Notes: generated by a model not told the origin, from the letters alone. Shown: positions 47,316-57,314, counted from the first letter of the stretch. The stretch: 58,370 nt of DNA from an uncultured Aquiluna sp. (GCA_905182225.1 CAJJAJ010000007.1:1-58370), one strand, 5' to 3'. Numbers and translations are program-made.

Positions 47316-49874
47316 CTATTTCTCCTCTTGATCTTTTGCTTGGGCTTTTATGCCACGTTCCAGGCCTGCCAGATTCTCCACCAATGTCCGTCTAAACGCT
47401 GGCTTTGACTGAGCGAAGCTTGAATCAATGAGCTTTTGAGTCTTGTCGGCGAGGCTCTTATTTGCAAGAGCGATCGGGTAGAGATTGGTTAGCAAGTAGG
47501 AGGCAATTTGGTAACTGCGCTCCTCCCAGATTCTTTGAGCCATCGACATGTACTTATCAGCGTATGTATCTAGCAGCTTGGTGTCAGAGACTCTCCCGAA
47601 ACTGGCAGAGGCAGAACTTATAAGGGTGTTCGAGTACTCGGTGCGCTCTGTCAGCTCTATCCAGGCCTGTAGCTTTGCCTCCGGAGTTGAGATTGCAGCC
47701 AAAGCTGCAGCTGCAAATTTCTTACCGTTTGCCGTATTGTCTTGCTCCAATTCAGCCGCTATTCGGTTCGGGTCGGCACGATTCCCAACCGCAAGTCCGA
47801 GCAGAATCTCCCATCGGAGGTCTCCGCTAACGGTTAGGCCGGTAAGGGCCTTCTGGCCTGATACTAGAGCGTCTAGCCAGTCAAGTTGCTTGTCAGTTGT
47901 TGCGAACTGGGCAACGAATTTTACAAACTGCAGCTGGTTGTCACTCCCAGCCTCTGCGGCCTCTGCAAGTTCAATTAGTGATAGGGCTATGTGTTCAATT
48001 GTTTCTCTTCGCCTATCTTCTGCCACGTAGAGCGTTGCAGTTGTTACCAGTTGCCGCAGCAATGTTGTGACGGTCGTGGACTCAGTTTCACTAGCAATGT
48101 GATCTAGCACCAACTGAATGAAATCTCTGGGCTTCGCCTCGGCGTCTCGGGTTGTATCCCAGGCCGCTGACCAAATCATGGTTCTTGCAAGCGAATCGGA
48201 TATCCCTGACAAGTTCTCCAGCGCTACCGCCCATGAGCTGTCGTCCAATCGAATTTTGGCGTAGGCAAGGTCTTTATCATTTATAAGTATCAGATCTGGC
48301 TTCATCTCACCCAGTAGCTGTGAGACCGAAGTTACGGACCCCGCAACATCGATTTCTATCTCACCATTGCGCTCGAGGCGACCGCCAACAAGCTGAAACA
48401 TTCCAACACCCAAACGGTGAGGACGAAGGTATGGGTAGTCAGCAATGGCAGTTTGGACGATGTTGAACTTGGTAAACCTGCCATTTTCATCAACTTCAAT
48501 TTCAGGGCGAAGAGTGTTTACGCCGGCCGTTTCGAGCCAAAGTGAAGACCACTCTTTTAGATCTCGGCCGCTCTCGGCCTCGAGCTCGACTAGCAGGTCC
48601 CTTAGCTCGGTATTTTTCCACTGGTGCTTTTTGAAGTAGTTGCCGACTCCACGCATGAACGAGTCTTGCCCAACCCATGCGACCAGCTGCTTTAGGACCG
48701 AGGCGCCCTTGGCGTAGGTGATGCCGTCAAAATTCACCTGAACGTCTTCGAGGTCGTTTATCTCAGCGACGATTGGGTGTGTGGATGGCAGTTGATCCTG
48801 CCGATAAGCCCAGCTTTTTTCCAACGAGGCAAAAGTAGTCCAGGCTTCCGTCCACTCGGTTGCCTCTGCGGTTGCAAGGGTAGAAACATACTCTGCGAAG
48901 CTTTCATTTAGCCACAGGTCATTCCACCAGACCATTGTGACTAGGTCTCCAAACCACATGTGAGCAAGCTCATGCAATATCGTGACAACTCTTCGCTCTT
49001 TTACTGCATCGGTAACAGCGGATCTAAAAATATAGTTCTCAGTGAAAGTAACCGCGCCAGCATTCTCCATTGCACCAGCATTGAAATCTGGAACCCATAG
49101 TTGGTCGTACTTCTCAAACGGGTAAGGGTAATCAAATAGGTTCTCGAAGTAGCTGAAGCCGACTTTGGTCTTGTTAAAGATGTAGTCGGGATCCATAAAT
49201 GTTGCTAGCGAACTTCGGCAGAATACTCCGAGTGGTACCACTTGTCCGTTTGATGAAGTCAGTTCATCGCGCCAAACGGTGTAGGGACCGGCTACCAAGG
49301 CTGTGATGTAGCTTGAAATTCTCGGGGTCGGCGCGAAATCCCAGCGGGCGAGCCCTTCACCAATAAGTAATGGATCCGGAGTAGTGGAGTTCGAAATCAT
49401 TTGCCAGTTCTGACTGCCGATTACCTTGAACTCAAAACTAGCTTTTAGGTCGGGTTGCTCGAATACGGCGAACATGCGACGAGAATCAGGCACCTCAAAC
49501 TGTGTGTAGAAATAAACCTCGTTGTCCACTGGGTCAACGAACCTGTGCAAGCCCTCGCCACTATTTGAGTAGATTCCGTGTGCTTTTACGGTAAGAACGT
49601 TCTCACTTTTGAGGTTCGGCAGGGTGATTCTGGTGCCATCAGAATACTCAGACGGGTCTAGATTCAGTCCGTTTAGCTCGATTGATTCAACCGAGGCTGT
49701 GATCGCATCTATAAAGGTCTCTGCGCCTTCAGTGCTGCAGGTGAATGTCACTGTTGAGACATAGGAAAAGACCTTCGGATCCTCTGTCAAATTGACTTCA
49801 ACCATGTAGGAATCAACATTGAGTATTTCGGATCTTGCTTGCGCCTCTTGGCGAGTCAGATTTTCCCCTGGCAT
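47316..49874 (-). CDS. pepN: aminopeptidase N
   Basis: An 852-residue M1 zinc aminopeptidase. The exopeptidase motif NAGAMENAGAVTF and the zinc site HELAHMWFGDLVTMVWW with the third ligand Glu in NESFAEY are present. The C-terminal ERAP1-like helical domain (from about 520) is complete. It removes N-terminal residues from peptides in the cytoplasm and supplies amino acids, in line with putA and ald. ATG 49874 has GGAG close by. It leads the pepN-mscS-globin operon and is divergent from the antiporter. Confidence 0.96.
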   Translation of the reverse strand: MPGENLTRQEAQARSEILNVDSYMVEVNLTEDPKVFSYVSTVTFTCSTEGAETFIDAITASVESIELNGLNLDPSEYSDGTRITLPNLKSENVLTVKAHGIYSNSGEGLHRFVDPVDNEVYFYTQFEVPDSRRMFAVFEQPDLKASFEFKVIGSQNWQMISNSTTPDPLLIGEGLARWDFAPTPRISSYITALVAGPYTVWRDELTSSNGQVVPLGVFCRSSLATFMDPDYIFNKTKVGFSYFENLFDYPYPFEKYDQLWVPDFNAGAMENAGAVTFTENYIFRSAVTDAVKERRVVTILHELAHMWFGDLVTMVWWNDLWLNESFAEYVSTLATAEATEWTEAWTTFASLEKSWAYRQDQLPSTHPIVAEINDLEDVQVNFDGITYAKGASVLKQLVAWVGQDSFMRGVGNYFKKHQWKNTELRDLLVELEAESGRDLKEWSSLWLETAGVNTLRPEIEVDENGRFTKFNIVQTAIADYPYLRPHRLGVGMFQLVGGRLERNGEIEIDVAGSVTSVSQLLGEMKPDLILINDKDLAYAKIRLDDSSWAVALENLSGISDSLARTMIWSAAWDTTRDAEAKPRDFIQLVLDHIASETESTTVTTLLRQLVTTATLYVAEDRRRETIEHIALSLIELAEAAEAGSDNQLQFVKFVAQFATTDKQLDWLDALVSGQKALTGLTVSGDLRWEILLGLAVGNRADPNRIAAELEQDNTANGKKFAAAALAAISTPEAKLQAWIELTERTEYSNTLISSASASFGRVSDTKLLDTYADKYMSMAQRIWEERSYQIASYLLTNLYPIALANKSLADKTQKLIDSSFAQSKPAFRRTLVENLAGLERGIKAQAKDQEEK

Positions 49875-49948
49875 TTTTCTCCATTAAGTCTTTGTTTCCA
49901 AACAGCCTAGATGCTTTTTTCCCTCAAACTCTGGGCAATAATTGATTT

Positions 49949-51133
49949 ATGAATCAGATCCTGCAAGCGGCGGCATCACCCGAGACGTCGGCGCAGCTCG
50001 CCGAGATTGGCGCCGCCCTCTTGGTTCTTGGTTTGGTAGCTTTTTTGGCCAACAAAATAAAGTTCTCGGTAGTGCCACTTTATTTGTTGATAGGGCTGGC
50101 TCTCGGTAACGGTGGATTTATCCCTCTTTCACTAAGCGAAGAGTTCTTAGTTACCGGTGCTCAAATTGGTGCAATTATGCTTTTGCTGCTCTTGGGCTTG
50201 GAGTATTCGGCTTATGACCTGGCGAAGTCATTTAAAGAGCGCAAGAGCGCCGGTGTGATTGATGTCATCGCGAATGCCACACCCGGTTTCTTGATTGGCT
50301 TCGCATTGGGCTGGGGGATTCCAGGTGCCCTAGCCCTAGCTGGAATTACTTATGTGTCGTCCTCGGGAATTGCAGCCCAACTAATTAAGGAAATGGGCTT
50401 TAGGAAGTCAGAGGTTTCCAAGCGTGCCATTGGTGTGCTGGTATTCGAGGACCTGGCTCTTGCTCCTTACCTACCGCTTCTTTCCGCAGTTATTCTCGGT
50501 GTCAGCGTCTGGAGCGGCCTATTGACGGTGGGACTAGCCCTTGCCATCACCGGCCTAGTAATTCTCGTGAGCTTCAAGGGCTCTTCTAGATTCCAAAAGT
50601 TTTTGGACCCAAACGAGCCCGGTGGGCTTTTGTTGACAGTTTTCGGAACTGCACTGTTAGCAGCCGGCCTAGCTGACCTCGTGGGGTTCTCGGGGGTTGT
50701 TGCTGCTTTTTTGATCGGTCTGTTGCTGACCGGTGAAGTTGCTGAAGCAGCAAGATCCAGACTGATGCCTCTCAGGGATATTTTCGCAGCAATTTTCTTC
50801 TTGTTTTTCGGTATAACTACCGACCCGTCGGAGTTGCCGGCGGTGCTGCCACTTGCATTCGTGCTCACGGTGGTTGGAATCGGGGGTAAATACGCTGTTG
50901 GCTGGTGGGTCACCCGCGATCTGACAGATCGGCTAGCGGTTTGGCGGACAACTGCTTTCCTGATCCCGCGCGGTGAGTTCTCAATCGTGATAGCCGCTCT
51001 GGCTGCACCTGCGGTTCTTAGTGTTAATCTTCAGGCCCTTACTCTTGCTTATGTAATTTTGACTGCGTTTACCGCGTCCATGATTTTGCGCTTCACTCGC
51101 CCCAAGTTGAATGCCAAGTCAGACAAGAAGTAG
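49949..51133 (+). CDS. monovalent cation:proton antiporter (CPA2/Kef type)
   Basis: A 394-residue protein with about 12 helices. LYLLIGLALGNGGF, LLLLLGLEYSAYDLAKSF, SSSGIAAQLIKEMG and VFEDLALAPYLP are typical of the KefB/GerN-like CPA2 group, including the conserved Asp of the ion site. There is no C-terminal TrkA-N regulatory domain; the protein ends shortly after the last helix. Function: exchange of K+ or Na+ for protons. The gene is divergent from pepN and 10 bases upstream of the DUF1648 gene. Confidence 0.92.
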   Translation: MNQILQAAASPETSAQLAEIGAALLVLGLVAFLANKIKFSVVPLYLLIGLALGNGGFIPLSLSEEFLVTGAQIGAIMLLLLLGLEYSAYDLAKSFKERKSAGVIDVIANATPGFLIGFALGWGIPGALALAGITYVSSSGIAAQLIKEMGFRKSEVSKRAIGVLVFEDLALAPYLPLLSAVILGVSVWSGLLTVGLALAITGLVILVSFKGSSRFQKFLDPNEPGGLLLTVFGTALLAAGLADLVGFSGVVAAFLIGLLLTGEVAEAARSRLMPLRDIFAAIFFLFFGITTDPSELPAVLPLAFVLTVVGIGGKYAVGWWVTRDLTDRLAVWRTTAFLIPRGEFSIVIAALAAPAVLSVNLQALTLAYVILTAFTASMILRFTRPKLNAKSDKK

Positions 51134-51142
51134 ATTGAAATC

Positions 51143-51841
51143 ATGATCTCCTCACGTCTCGCAATCTATTTAGTGGCACCAGTTCTAACAATTGGGTTTA
51201 TCGCAGTCAGTTTTTCACTGGCTTCAGCTGGATTACTTCCGGATCCGGTTGCCATCCACTGGGGGGTGGGCGGACAAGCTGATCAGTTTTTGGACCTGAA
51301 CAGTTATTTGTGGTTGGTCACGATTAGTTTTGTGTTTTATTGGTCTGGCCTTGTTGCTCTTGAGGTTTCCGGCGTGAGGGCAAAGTTGCTCAAACCGTTG
51401 ATGAAATCCCTACTTATAGGTTTGTTTTTCTTGATTCTTTTGGTTGTAACAACCACCACTTTGCTGCAGGCGGGGATGGAAACAGATGAGAGCCTCTTCA
51501 TTGGCCAGTGGTTTCTGTTGGTCCTGATTCCTGTTGCGATAATGGTTTGGCTATTTTCGGCCAAGCCCAACTTGAGCTTTCAAGAAAGCCTAGAGATCAG
51601 GCTTCGGGGGGTAAAGGTTCTCACGGTGCCGGTTGGTGCCATCGAGTCAGTCGCTCCGATACACCTCAAAGCGCGAGACTATGGCGGCTGGGGCCTGCGC
51701 TACGCGTCCAACACTCTTGCGTTTATTCCAAGTTCTGGGGCTGCAGTGTTGATAAAACTTGACTGGGGTGAGGCCCTCGCCATCAGAATGGACAACCCTG
51801 AAAACTTTGTTGCCAATTACCAATTAGAGACAGCGGGATAG
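51143..51841 (+). CDS. DUF1648-domain membrane protein
   Basis: A 232-residue protein with four hydrophobic segments (about 8-28, 53-72, 88-108 and 120-140) and a soluble C-terminal part. The LLPDPVAIHWGVGGQADQFL stretch is the DUF1648 signature (P..HW...G..D). The C-terminal region from about 150 (EIRLRGVKVLTVPVGAIESV ...) resembles a small beta domain of the PH-like kind. Function unknown; DUF1648 is also found in SdpI-type immunity proteins, but this is not enough to call one. The stop is adjacent to the rpiB start. Confidence 0.8.
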   Translation: MISSRLAIYLVAPVLTIGFIAVSFSLASAGLLPDPVAIHWGVGGQADQFLDLNSYLWLVTISFVFYWSGLVALEVSGVRAKLLKPLMKSLLIGLFFLILLVVTTTTLLQAGMETDESLFIGQWFLLVLIPVAIMVWLFSAKPNLSFQESLEIRLRGVKVLTVPVGAIESVAPIHLKARDYGGWGLRYASNTLAFIPSSGAAVLIKLDWGEALAIRMDNPENFVANYQLETAG

Positions 51842-51842
51842 C

Positions 51843-52316
51843 ATGAAAATACACATAGCAACCGACCACGCCGGCATGGAGTTGAGCGCGTTCTTGGTCG
51901 ATTCGCTTACCGAACTTGGCCACGAGGTTATCGATCACGGCCCTAAGGTTTATGACGCTTTGGATGATTACCCGGGATTTTGTATCCAAGCTGCTTTAGC
52001 GGTTGCCCAAGACCAAGTCGCTGGTGAAGAGGCTCTTGGAATCGTGCTTGGCGGCAGCGGAAATGGTGAACAAATGTCTGCCAACAAAGTAAAAGGCATT
52101 CGGGCAGCACTTATCTGGAACAAGGAAACTGCGAAGCTTGCAAGAGACCACAATGACGCAAATGTTGCGGCAGTTGGGGCCAGGCAGCACGACAAGGCCG
52201 AAGTGCTCGAGCTAATAAGGATATTCATCACTCAGCCATTTTCAAATGATGAGCGTCACGTGCGACGGATTGGCAAACTGATGCAGTTTGAAAACACCGG
52301 AGAGGTTATCTACTAA
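51843..52316 (+). CDS. rpiB: ribose-5-phosphate isomerase B
   Basis: Interconverts ribose 5-phosphate and ribulose 5-phosphate. The 157-residue product shows ATDHAGMEL, VLGGSGNGEQMSANKVKGIRAAL and REHNDAN-like (RDHNDANVAAVGARQ). The E. coli catalytic cysteine position is occupied by another residue and GSGNGEQ is present, which is the Mycobacterium tuberculosis type where a Glu acts as base. Its stop overlaps no gene, and the glycosylase starts four bases later. It links with the ribokinase-like gene at 29168. Confidence 0.95.
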   Translation: MKIHIATDHAGMELSAFLVDSLTELGHEVIDHGPKVYDALDDYPGFCIQAALAVAQDQVAGEEALGIVLGGSGNGEQMSANKVKGIRAALIWNKETAKLARDHNDANVAAVGARQHDKAEVLELIRIFITQPFSNDERHVRRIGKLMQFENTGEVIY

Positions 52317-52320
52317 TCCG

Positions 52321-53115
52321 ATGCCAGAGGGCCATACCGTTCACCGAACGGCAAAACATTTCTCGAAACATTTTCTGGGTAAAACAGTCGAGCTGACTTC
52401 TCCGCAAGGGCGCTTTACCGACGCGGAACTAGTTTCGGGTCAAAAACTAGCGTCCAGCGAGGCTTTCGGTAAGCAGCTATATCTTGGATTTGAGACTGCA
52501 ACCGTAAGAATTCACCTGGGTATTTATGGCAAGTGGCGTTTTCGAAGCTTTGAGGAAACACCTCCTGATCCAGTAGGGCAGGTTCGAGCAAGATTTATCA
52601 GTGCTAACCAGGTCGCAGACGTTGTTGGCCCAACATCATGCGAAGTGCTCGATCAACTAGAGGTCATTGCGAAACAAGCGAAGCTTGGACCAGATCCCTT
52701 ACGAATAGACCCGGGTGATCACGAACTTCAGCGATTTCTCAACAAGGTGGCAAGTAGCAAGGTTGCAATTGGACAGTTATTAATGGACCAAACCGTAATT
52801 GCCGGGGTTGGGAATGTTTATCGAGCCGAGCTGCTATTTCGCGCTGGCCTGAACCCACACACTCCAGGACAGTTGGTTCCAACCAGAGTGGTTGCAGGAA
52901 TGTGGTTCGATGCTGTGGCACTCATGAAAATTGGTGTCAGGACCGGAATCATGCTGACAAGAGATGGTTACCTGAAGGGAAGGCCCGCGATCGTAGATCG
53001 ATATTTTGTCTATAAGCGTGAAGGGTTACCTTGCAGAAATTGCCTGAATCCGATTTCGATTGAGGTCCTGAATTCAAGGAAGCTCTATTGGTGTTCAAGG
53101 TGCCAAAAAGCCTGA
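52321..53115 (+). CDS. Fpg/Nei-family DNA glycosylase/AP lyase
   Basis: Removes oxidised bases and cuts the abasic site. The 264-residue product begins MPEGHTVHRTAKHF, with Pro2 and Glu3 as catalytic pair, which marks the Nei/endonuclease VIII branch. An H2TH region (QLLMDQTVIAGVGNVYRAELLFRAG) follows, and a C-terminal zinc finger (CRNCLNPISIEVLNSRKLYWCSRC). The ATG at 52321 is four bases after rpiB; the open frame upstream lies in rpiB and is not coding here. Exact substrate range cannot be told. Confidence 0.94.
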   Translation: MPEGHTVHRTAKHFSKHFLGKTVELTSPQGRFTDAELVSGQKLASSEAFGKQLYLGFETATVRIHLGIYGKWRFRSFEETPPDPVGQVRARFISANQVADVVGPTSCEVLDQLEVIAKQAKLGPDPLRIDPGDHELQRFLNKVASSKVAIGQLLMDQTVIAGVGNVYRAELLFRAGLNPHTPGQLVPTRVVAGMWFDAVALMKIGVRTGIMLTRDGYLKGRPAIVDRYFVYKREGLPCRNCLNPISIEVLNSRKLYWCSRCQKA

Positions 53116-53141
53116 TGCTAGGTTTCACGGCTGTCTTTGCC

Positions 53142-53215
53142 TGGAGCGAGTGACGGGAATCGAACCCGCGTCATCAGTTTGGAAAACTGAGGCTCTACCA
53201 TTGAGCTACACTCGC
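53142..53215 (-). tRNA. tRNA-Gly (anticodon TCC)
   Basis: On the minus strand: acceptor GCGAGTG/CACTCGC, D-arm GCTCAATGGTAGAGC, anticodon arm CAGTT-TTCCAAA-CTG with TCC, T-arm GCGGGTTCGATTCCCGT, discriminator T and encoded CCA. It is convergent with the glycosylase gene and divergent from tRNA-Pro. Confidence 0.97.
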
Positions 53216-53287
53216 GCGTCTTTGTTAGACGAGACATCATTCTATGGGGTAGAGTGGTCGAGTTCCTGACCTTTGGTCAAGAATGTT

Positions 53288-53361
53288 CGGGATGTAGCGC
53301 AGCTTGGTAGCGCATCTGTTTTGGGAACAGAGGGTCGCAGGTTCAAATCCTGTCATCCCGA
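53288..53361 (+). tRNA. tRNA-Pro (anticodon TGG)
   Basis: Acceptor CGGGATG/CATCCCG, D-arm GCGCAGCTTGGTAGCGC, anticodon arm ATCTGT-TTTGGGA-ACAGA with TGG, T-arm GCAGGTTCAAATCCTGT, discriminator A. CCA is not encoded. It lies 40 bases before tig. Confidence 0.97.
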
Positions 53362-53400
53362 CAAATTGCTTGAAGCAAAAACCCCAACCATGGAGATAAG

Positions 53401-54663
53401 TTGAAGACGACCGTTGAAAAATTGAGCCCGACCCGAGTAAAACTGACCATCGAAGTTGATCAGGCCGGATTCAAGCCCACACTGGACAAGGCTTACAAGT
53501 CAGTCGCAACTCAGGTGAACATCCCAGGTTTCCGAAAGGGCAAGGTTCCTGCCTCGGTGCTGGATCAGCGCGTGGGCAAGGATTCCATCATTGCTCAGGC
53601 AATCAACGATGGAATGGACGCTTTTTACCGCAAAGCACTCGTGGCTGAAAAGCTAAAACCCCTTGGAACTCCTGAGGCGGACATTAGTTCAGCTCCGACT
53701 GCTGATGAGTTAGACAAGCCACTAATAATTTCTCTTGAGGTTGAGGTTCGCCCGGAATTCAAGCTTCCTAGCTACAAGAACCTTGCGGTAACGGTCGAGC
53801 CAGTCAAGGTAGCCAAAATGGATATCGACACTGAGCTTGATGCTCTTCGGGCGCGCTTTGGCACTCTCAAGACAGTTGACAGGCCAGCTAAGACTGGAGA
53901 CTTCACCACAATCGACCTAACCGCGACAATGGACGGTAAGGACATCGATACTGCTCAGGACATTTCCTACGAAATCGGTTCCGGGCAACTACTGGACGGT
54001 ATTGACGAGGCGCTAGAGACCCTCACGGCTGGCGAGACTACAACCTTTAGCTCGAAGCTTGTCGGCGGAGAGATGGCAGGACAGGCCGCCGAGGTGTCCG
54101 TCACCTTGAAGGCTGTAAAAGAGCGCGAGCTTCCAAAAGCGGACGACGACTTTGCCCAGCTGGCCAGTGAGTTTGACACGCTAGCCGAGCTCAAGAAGGA
54201 TCTAGAAACCAAGCTTGCCGAGCAGCTGGGTCGCAAGCAGGTGCTGCAAGCTAGAGACAAAATTGTTGAGGAACTTGTCGCTAAAGCGAAGATTCCGGTG
54301 TCCGATGTGGCGGTCAAGAAGGAAGTTGACGCACACCTAGAGGGCGAAGGTCGTCTAGAGGACGAGGTTCACCGCAAGGAAGTAACCGCGGACTCTGAAA
54401 AGGGCTTCAAGACTCAATTGCTACTAGATGCCATTGTCGACGCTGAAGAAATCAAGATTGAGGACCAGGAATTGATTGAGTACTTAGCTTTCACCTCCAG
54501 GAACTACCAGATGGAACCCAACCAGTTCATTGAACAGGTCGCCAGTTCTGGGCAGGTTGCTTTCTACGCTGATGAGTTGGCAAGGCGCAAGGCCGTTGAT
54601 TTCTTGGTAGCTCAGGCTGAAATTACTGACACCAAGGGTGCAAAAGTTAAATACGAGGTCTAA
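53401..54663 (+). CDS. tig: trigger factor
   Basis: Ribosome-bound chaperone with peptidyl-prolyl isomerase activity. The 420-residue product has the ribosome-binding signature NIPGFRKGKVPASVLDQR near residue 38, a central FKBP-like domain (about 160-240, GDFTTIDLTATMDGK), and a C-terminal helical chaperone domain. Length is somewhat below E. coli TF but normal for the group. Start TTG 53401 with GGAG upstream. It begins the tig-clpP1-clpP2-clpX protein quality control set. Confidence 0.95.
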   Translation: MKTTVEKLSPTRVKLTIEVDQAGFKPTLDKAYKSVATQVNIPGFRKGKVPASVLDQRVGKDSIIAQAINDGMDAFYRKALVAEKLKPLGTPEADISSAPTADELDKPLIISLEVEVRPEFKLPSYKNLAVTVEPVKVAKMDIDTELDALRARFGTLKTVDRPAKTGDFTTIDLTATMDGKDIDTAQDISYEIGSGQLLDGIDEALETLTAGETTTFSSKLVGGEMAGQAAEVSVTLKAVKERELPKADDDFAQLASEFDTLAELKKDLETKLAEQLGRKQVLQARDKIVEELVAKAKIPVSDVAVKKEVDAHLEGEGRLEDEVHRKEVTADSEKGFKTQLLLDAIVDAEEIKIEDQELIEYLAFTSRNYQMEPNQFIEQVASSGQVAFYADELARRKAVDFLVAQAEITDTKGAKVKYEV

Positions 54664-54739
54664 CGCCTAAGGCGAACAAGCCCACGTGGTTGTAACTTTG
54701 CTGGTTATCGTAGTGACTACGTAGCTAAAGGAGATTTTC
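54664..54739 (+). promoter_or_regulatory. tig-clpP1 intergenic palindromes
   Basis: CGCC-TAA-GGCG (54664-54674, overlapping the tig stop) and CGTAG-TGA-CTACG (54709-54721) are symmetric elements in 76 bases before clpP1. In other actinobacteria clpP1P2 is activated by ClgR binding to a GC-type palindrome; these sites are candidates by position only. AAAGGAG at 54727-54733 is the clpP1 ribosome-binding site. Confidence 0.35.
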
Positions 54740-55321
54740 ATGGCAATGCCCCAAATGGAGCGAACAGGTGTTTTTGACAGACTACTTAAAGACCGCATTG
54801 TGTGGTTAGGTAGCGAAGTCAGAGACGAAAACGCCAATGAGATTTGCGCCAAAATTTTGCTACTAGCAGCAGAAGATTCTGAAAAAGATATCTTCTTATA
54901 CATCAACTCCCCGGGTGGATCAATTACCGCCGGAATGGCTATTTACGACACCATGCAGTACGTGCCAAACGACATCGTGACGGTTGGAATTGGAATGGCC
55001 GCTTCAATGGGCCAGTTCTTGCTGTCCTCCGGTGCCAAGGGCAAGCGATACGCCACCCCTAACACCAGGGTTTTGCTTCACCAGCCAGCCGGCGGCTTCG
55101 GTGGAACCGCGTCAGACATTCAGACCCAGGCCGAGCTAATCATGTCAATGAAGCGACAGCTTGCAGCAATCACTGCGCAGCAGACTGGAAAAACAGTTGA
55201 CCAGGTCATGCTCGATGGTGATCGCGACCGATGGTTCACTGCCGCGGAGGCGCTCGAGTACGGGTTTATTGACCAAATACAAGAATTCGCAAGTCGTTCA
55301 ACCGGCGTTGGAAAGGCCTAA
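54740..55321 (+). CDS. clpP1: ATP-dependent Clp protease proteolytic subunit 1
   Basis: Serine peptidase subunit of the Clp complex. The 193-residue product has the nucleophile in [14 protein letters not shown], His in [11 protein letters not shown] and Asp in [28 protein letters not shown] is a family landmark. In actinobacteria ClpP1 and ClpP2 form a mixed 14-mer. The ATG has AAAGGAG six bases upstream. clpP2 begins two bases after its stop. Confidence 0.96.
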   Translation: MAMPQMERTGVFDRLLKDRIVWLGSEVRDENANEICAKILLLAAEDSEKDIFLYINSPGGSITAGMAIYDTMQYVPNDIVTVGIGMAASMGQFLLSSGAKGKRYATPNTRVLLHQPAGGFGGTASDIQTQAELIMSMKRQLAAITAQQTGKTVDQVMLDGDRDRWFTAAEALEYGFIDQIQEFASRSTGVGKA

Positions 55322-55323
55322 TT

Positions 55324-55965
55324 ATGAGTTTCATCGAGACATCTCAGGGCCGCGTAGCAGCACCCAGTGCTAGGTACATTCTTCCCGAGTTCGAAGAGAG
55401 AACTTCCTACGGGATTAAGCGTCACAATCCATACACAAAGCTATTCGAAGATCGCATTGTGTTCCTGGGTGTTCAGGTCGATGATGCTTCAGCCGACGAT
55501 ATTATGGCCCAACTTTTGGTTCTTGAGTCCCAAGACCCAGATAGGGACATCACTCTTTACATCAACTCTCCTGGCGGCTCTTTCACAGCTTTGACAGCGA
55601 TTTACGACACCATGCAGTACATAAAGCCACAGATTCAAACAGTTTGTTTGGGTCAGGCTGCTTCGGCTGCAGCGGTCTTGCTTGCTGCCGGTGGTAAGGG
55701 CAAGCGTCTTGCCCTTCCTAATGCTCGAATTCTGATCCACCAGCCTTCGTCGGGAGGCGGGGGACAAGGTCAGGCTTCAGACATAGAGATTCAAGCCAAG
55801 GAAATCATGCGCATGCGCGAGTGGCTTGAGTTCACATTGAGCCACCACTCCGGTAAGAGCTTGGAGCAGGTCAATAAAGATATTGACCGCGACAAGATCT
55901 TGACTGCCCAAGAGGCCATGGAGTACGGCTTGATAGATCAGGTGCTAACTTCCAGAAAGCTCTAG
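55324..55965 (+). CDS. clpP2: ATP-dependent Clp protease proteolytic subunit 2
   Basis: Second Clp peptidase subunit, 213 residues, with a longer N-terminus than ClpP1 (about 25 extra residues before [15 protein letters not shown]). Triad: Ser in [14 protein letters not shown], His in [11 protein letters not shown] and Asp in [17 protein letters not shown]. The ring pairs with ClpP1 and docks ClpX. It sits two bases after clpP1, so both are translated from one message. Confidence 0.96.
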   Translation: MSFIETSQGRVAAPSARYILPEFEERTSYGIKRHNPYTKLFEDRIVFLGVQVDDASADDIMAQLLVLESQDPDRDITLYINSPGGSFTALTAIYDTMQYIKPQIQTVCLGQAASAAAVLLAAGGKGKRLALPNARILIHQPSSGGGGQGQASDIEIQAKEIMRMREWLEFTLSHHSGKSLEQVNKDIDRDKILTAQEAMEYGLIDQVLTSRKL

Positions 55966-55984
55966 TGGTCTTAGGCGAGTGGCG

Positions 55985-56013
55985 TGGCAAAAAAGTCGGT
56001 CATTCGCTATAGG
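55985..56013 (+). promoter_or_regulatory. possible clpX promoter, leaderless start
   Basis: TGGCAA (55985-55990) and TATAGG (56008-56013) are 17 bases apart and the clpX ATG at 56022 lies only eight bases after the -10-like element. With no ribosome-binding site before the ATG, a leaderless or nearly leaderless mRNA is possible. Confidence 0.4.
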
Positions 56014-56021
56014 GTTTTCTC

Positions 56022-57296
56022 ATGACACTATCTGAGACCAGTGAGCTTCTGAAGTGCACATTTTGTGCGAAAAGCCAGAAGCAAGTTCGCAAACTAATTG
56101 CTGGACCAGCTGTATACATTTGCGACGAGTGCATTGAGCTTTGCAATGAAATCATTGAAGAGGAACTAGGGCATAACGTCTCCAGTGAGCTGTCATCAAT
56201 GGAGCTTCCAAACCCCAAAGAAATCAAGGGTTTTCTAGATGAATATGTCATTGGTCAAGATGGCGCCAAGAAGCAGTTGGCGGTAGCGGTATATAACCAC
56301 TACAAGCGAATCAGATCAACTGGCACTCTAACGGCCGCTGGTAAACAGCACGATGATATAGAAATTGCCAAGTCCAACATTCTCATGATTGGCCCAACCG
56401 GTTGCGGAAAGACCTACCTGGCACAGACGCTCGCAAAGCGCCTGAACGTTCCCTTCGCGGTCGCCGACGCTACTGCCCTGACTGAGGCTGGCTATGTGGG
56501 CGAGGATGTCGAGAACATACTCTTGAAGCTCCTCCAGGCCGCAGACAACGATCCCAAGCGGGCTGAAACCGGAATTATTTATATTGATGAAATCGATAAA
56601 ATCTCGAGAAAATCTGAAAATCCGTCCATCACTCGAGATGTGTCAGGGGAGGGCGTTCAGCAGGCCCTGCTGAAAATCCTCGAGGGAACAGTCGCCTCCA
56701 TCCCGCCGCAGGGAGGCAGAAAGCACCCGCAGCAGGAGTTCATCCAGCTGGATACCACCAACGTGCTTTTCATAGTTGCGGGAGCATTCTCGGGTCTCGA
56801 GACAATAGTTTCAGAGCGAACTGGCAAGAAAGGCATTGGCTTCGGTGCCGAGCTAAAACAGAAGAACGATGAAGTGGATATCTACAGGCAGGTTCAGCCA
56901 GAAGATCTGCGCAAATTTGGGCTAATCCCAGAATTCATTGGCAGACTTCCGGTAATTGCGACTGTGGAGGAGCTGGATAAGTCTGCGCTTATTCAAATTC
57001 TTACCGAACCGAAGAATGCTCTGATAAAGCAGTACCAGCGCATGTTCGAGATTGATGGGTTCGATCTAGAATTTGAGGCCGGCGCTATTGAGCACATTGC
57101 TGAGTCTGCGCTTGAGCGCCAGACCGGCGCTCGAGGCCTTCGGGCAATCCTGGAAGAGCTGCTCGGTCCAATAATGTACGAGCTTCCTGGTAGCGACAGC
57201 ACTGGCATCGTCATAATCACTGAAGAGGTTTCCAAGACCGGTTCAATCCCAGAAATACAGCCTCACCGCAAGCCGCTTCAAGACAAATCCGCTTAG
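56022..57296 (+). CDS. clpX: ATP-dependent Clp protease ATPase subunit ClpX
   Basis: AAA+ unfoldase that feeds ClpP. The 424-residue product has the N-terminal Cys4 zinc-binding domain ([17 protein letters not shown] ... CDECIELC), Walker [12 protein letters not shown], Walker [11 protein letters not shown], and the ClpP-docking loop [11 protein letters not shown] (the IGF tripeptide). Sensor 2 is in [11 protein letters not shown]. Length is normal. It lies 56 bases after clpP2, long enough for its own promoter. The ClpX-ClpP1P2 set is complete. Confidence 0.97.
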   Translation: MTLSETSELLKCTFCAKSQKQVRKLIAGPAVYICDECIELCNEIIEEELGHNVSSELSSMELPNPKEIKGFLDEYVIGQDGAKKQLAVAVYNHYKRIRSTGTLTAAGKQHDDIEIAKSNILMIGPTGCGKTYLAQTLAKRLNVPFAVADATALTEAGYVGEDVENILLKLLQAADNDPKRAETGIIYIDEIDKISRKSENPSITRDVSGEGVQQALLKILEGTVASIPPQGGRKHPQQEFIQLDTTNVLFIVAGAFSGLETIVSERTGKKGIGFGAELKQKNDEVDIYRQVQPEDLRKFGLIPEFIGRLPVIATVEELDKSALIQILTEPKNALIKQYQRMFEIDGFDLEFEAGAIEHIAESALERQTGARGLRAILEELLGPIMYELPGSDSTGIVIITEEVSKTGSIPEIQPHRKPLQDKSA

Positions 57297-57314
57297 CGAA
57301 CACGCGCTGTCCCC

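Noticed and set aside
51143-51841. Immunity protein of the SdpI type
   Set aside because: DUF1648 motif is present, but no SdpI-specific features or toxin gene nearby; left as DUF1648 protein.
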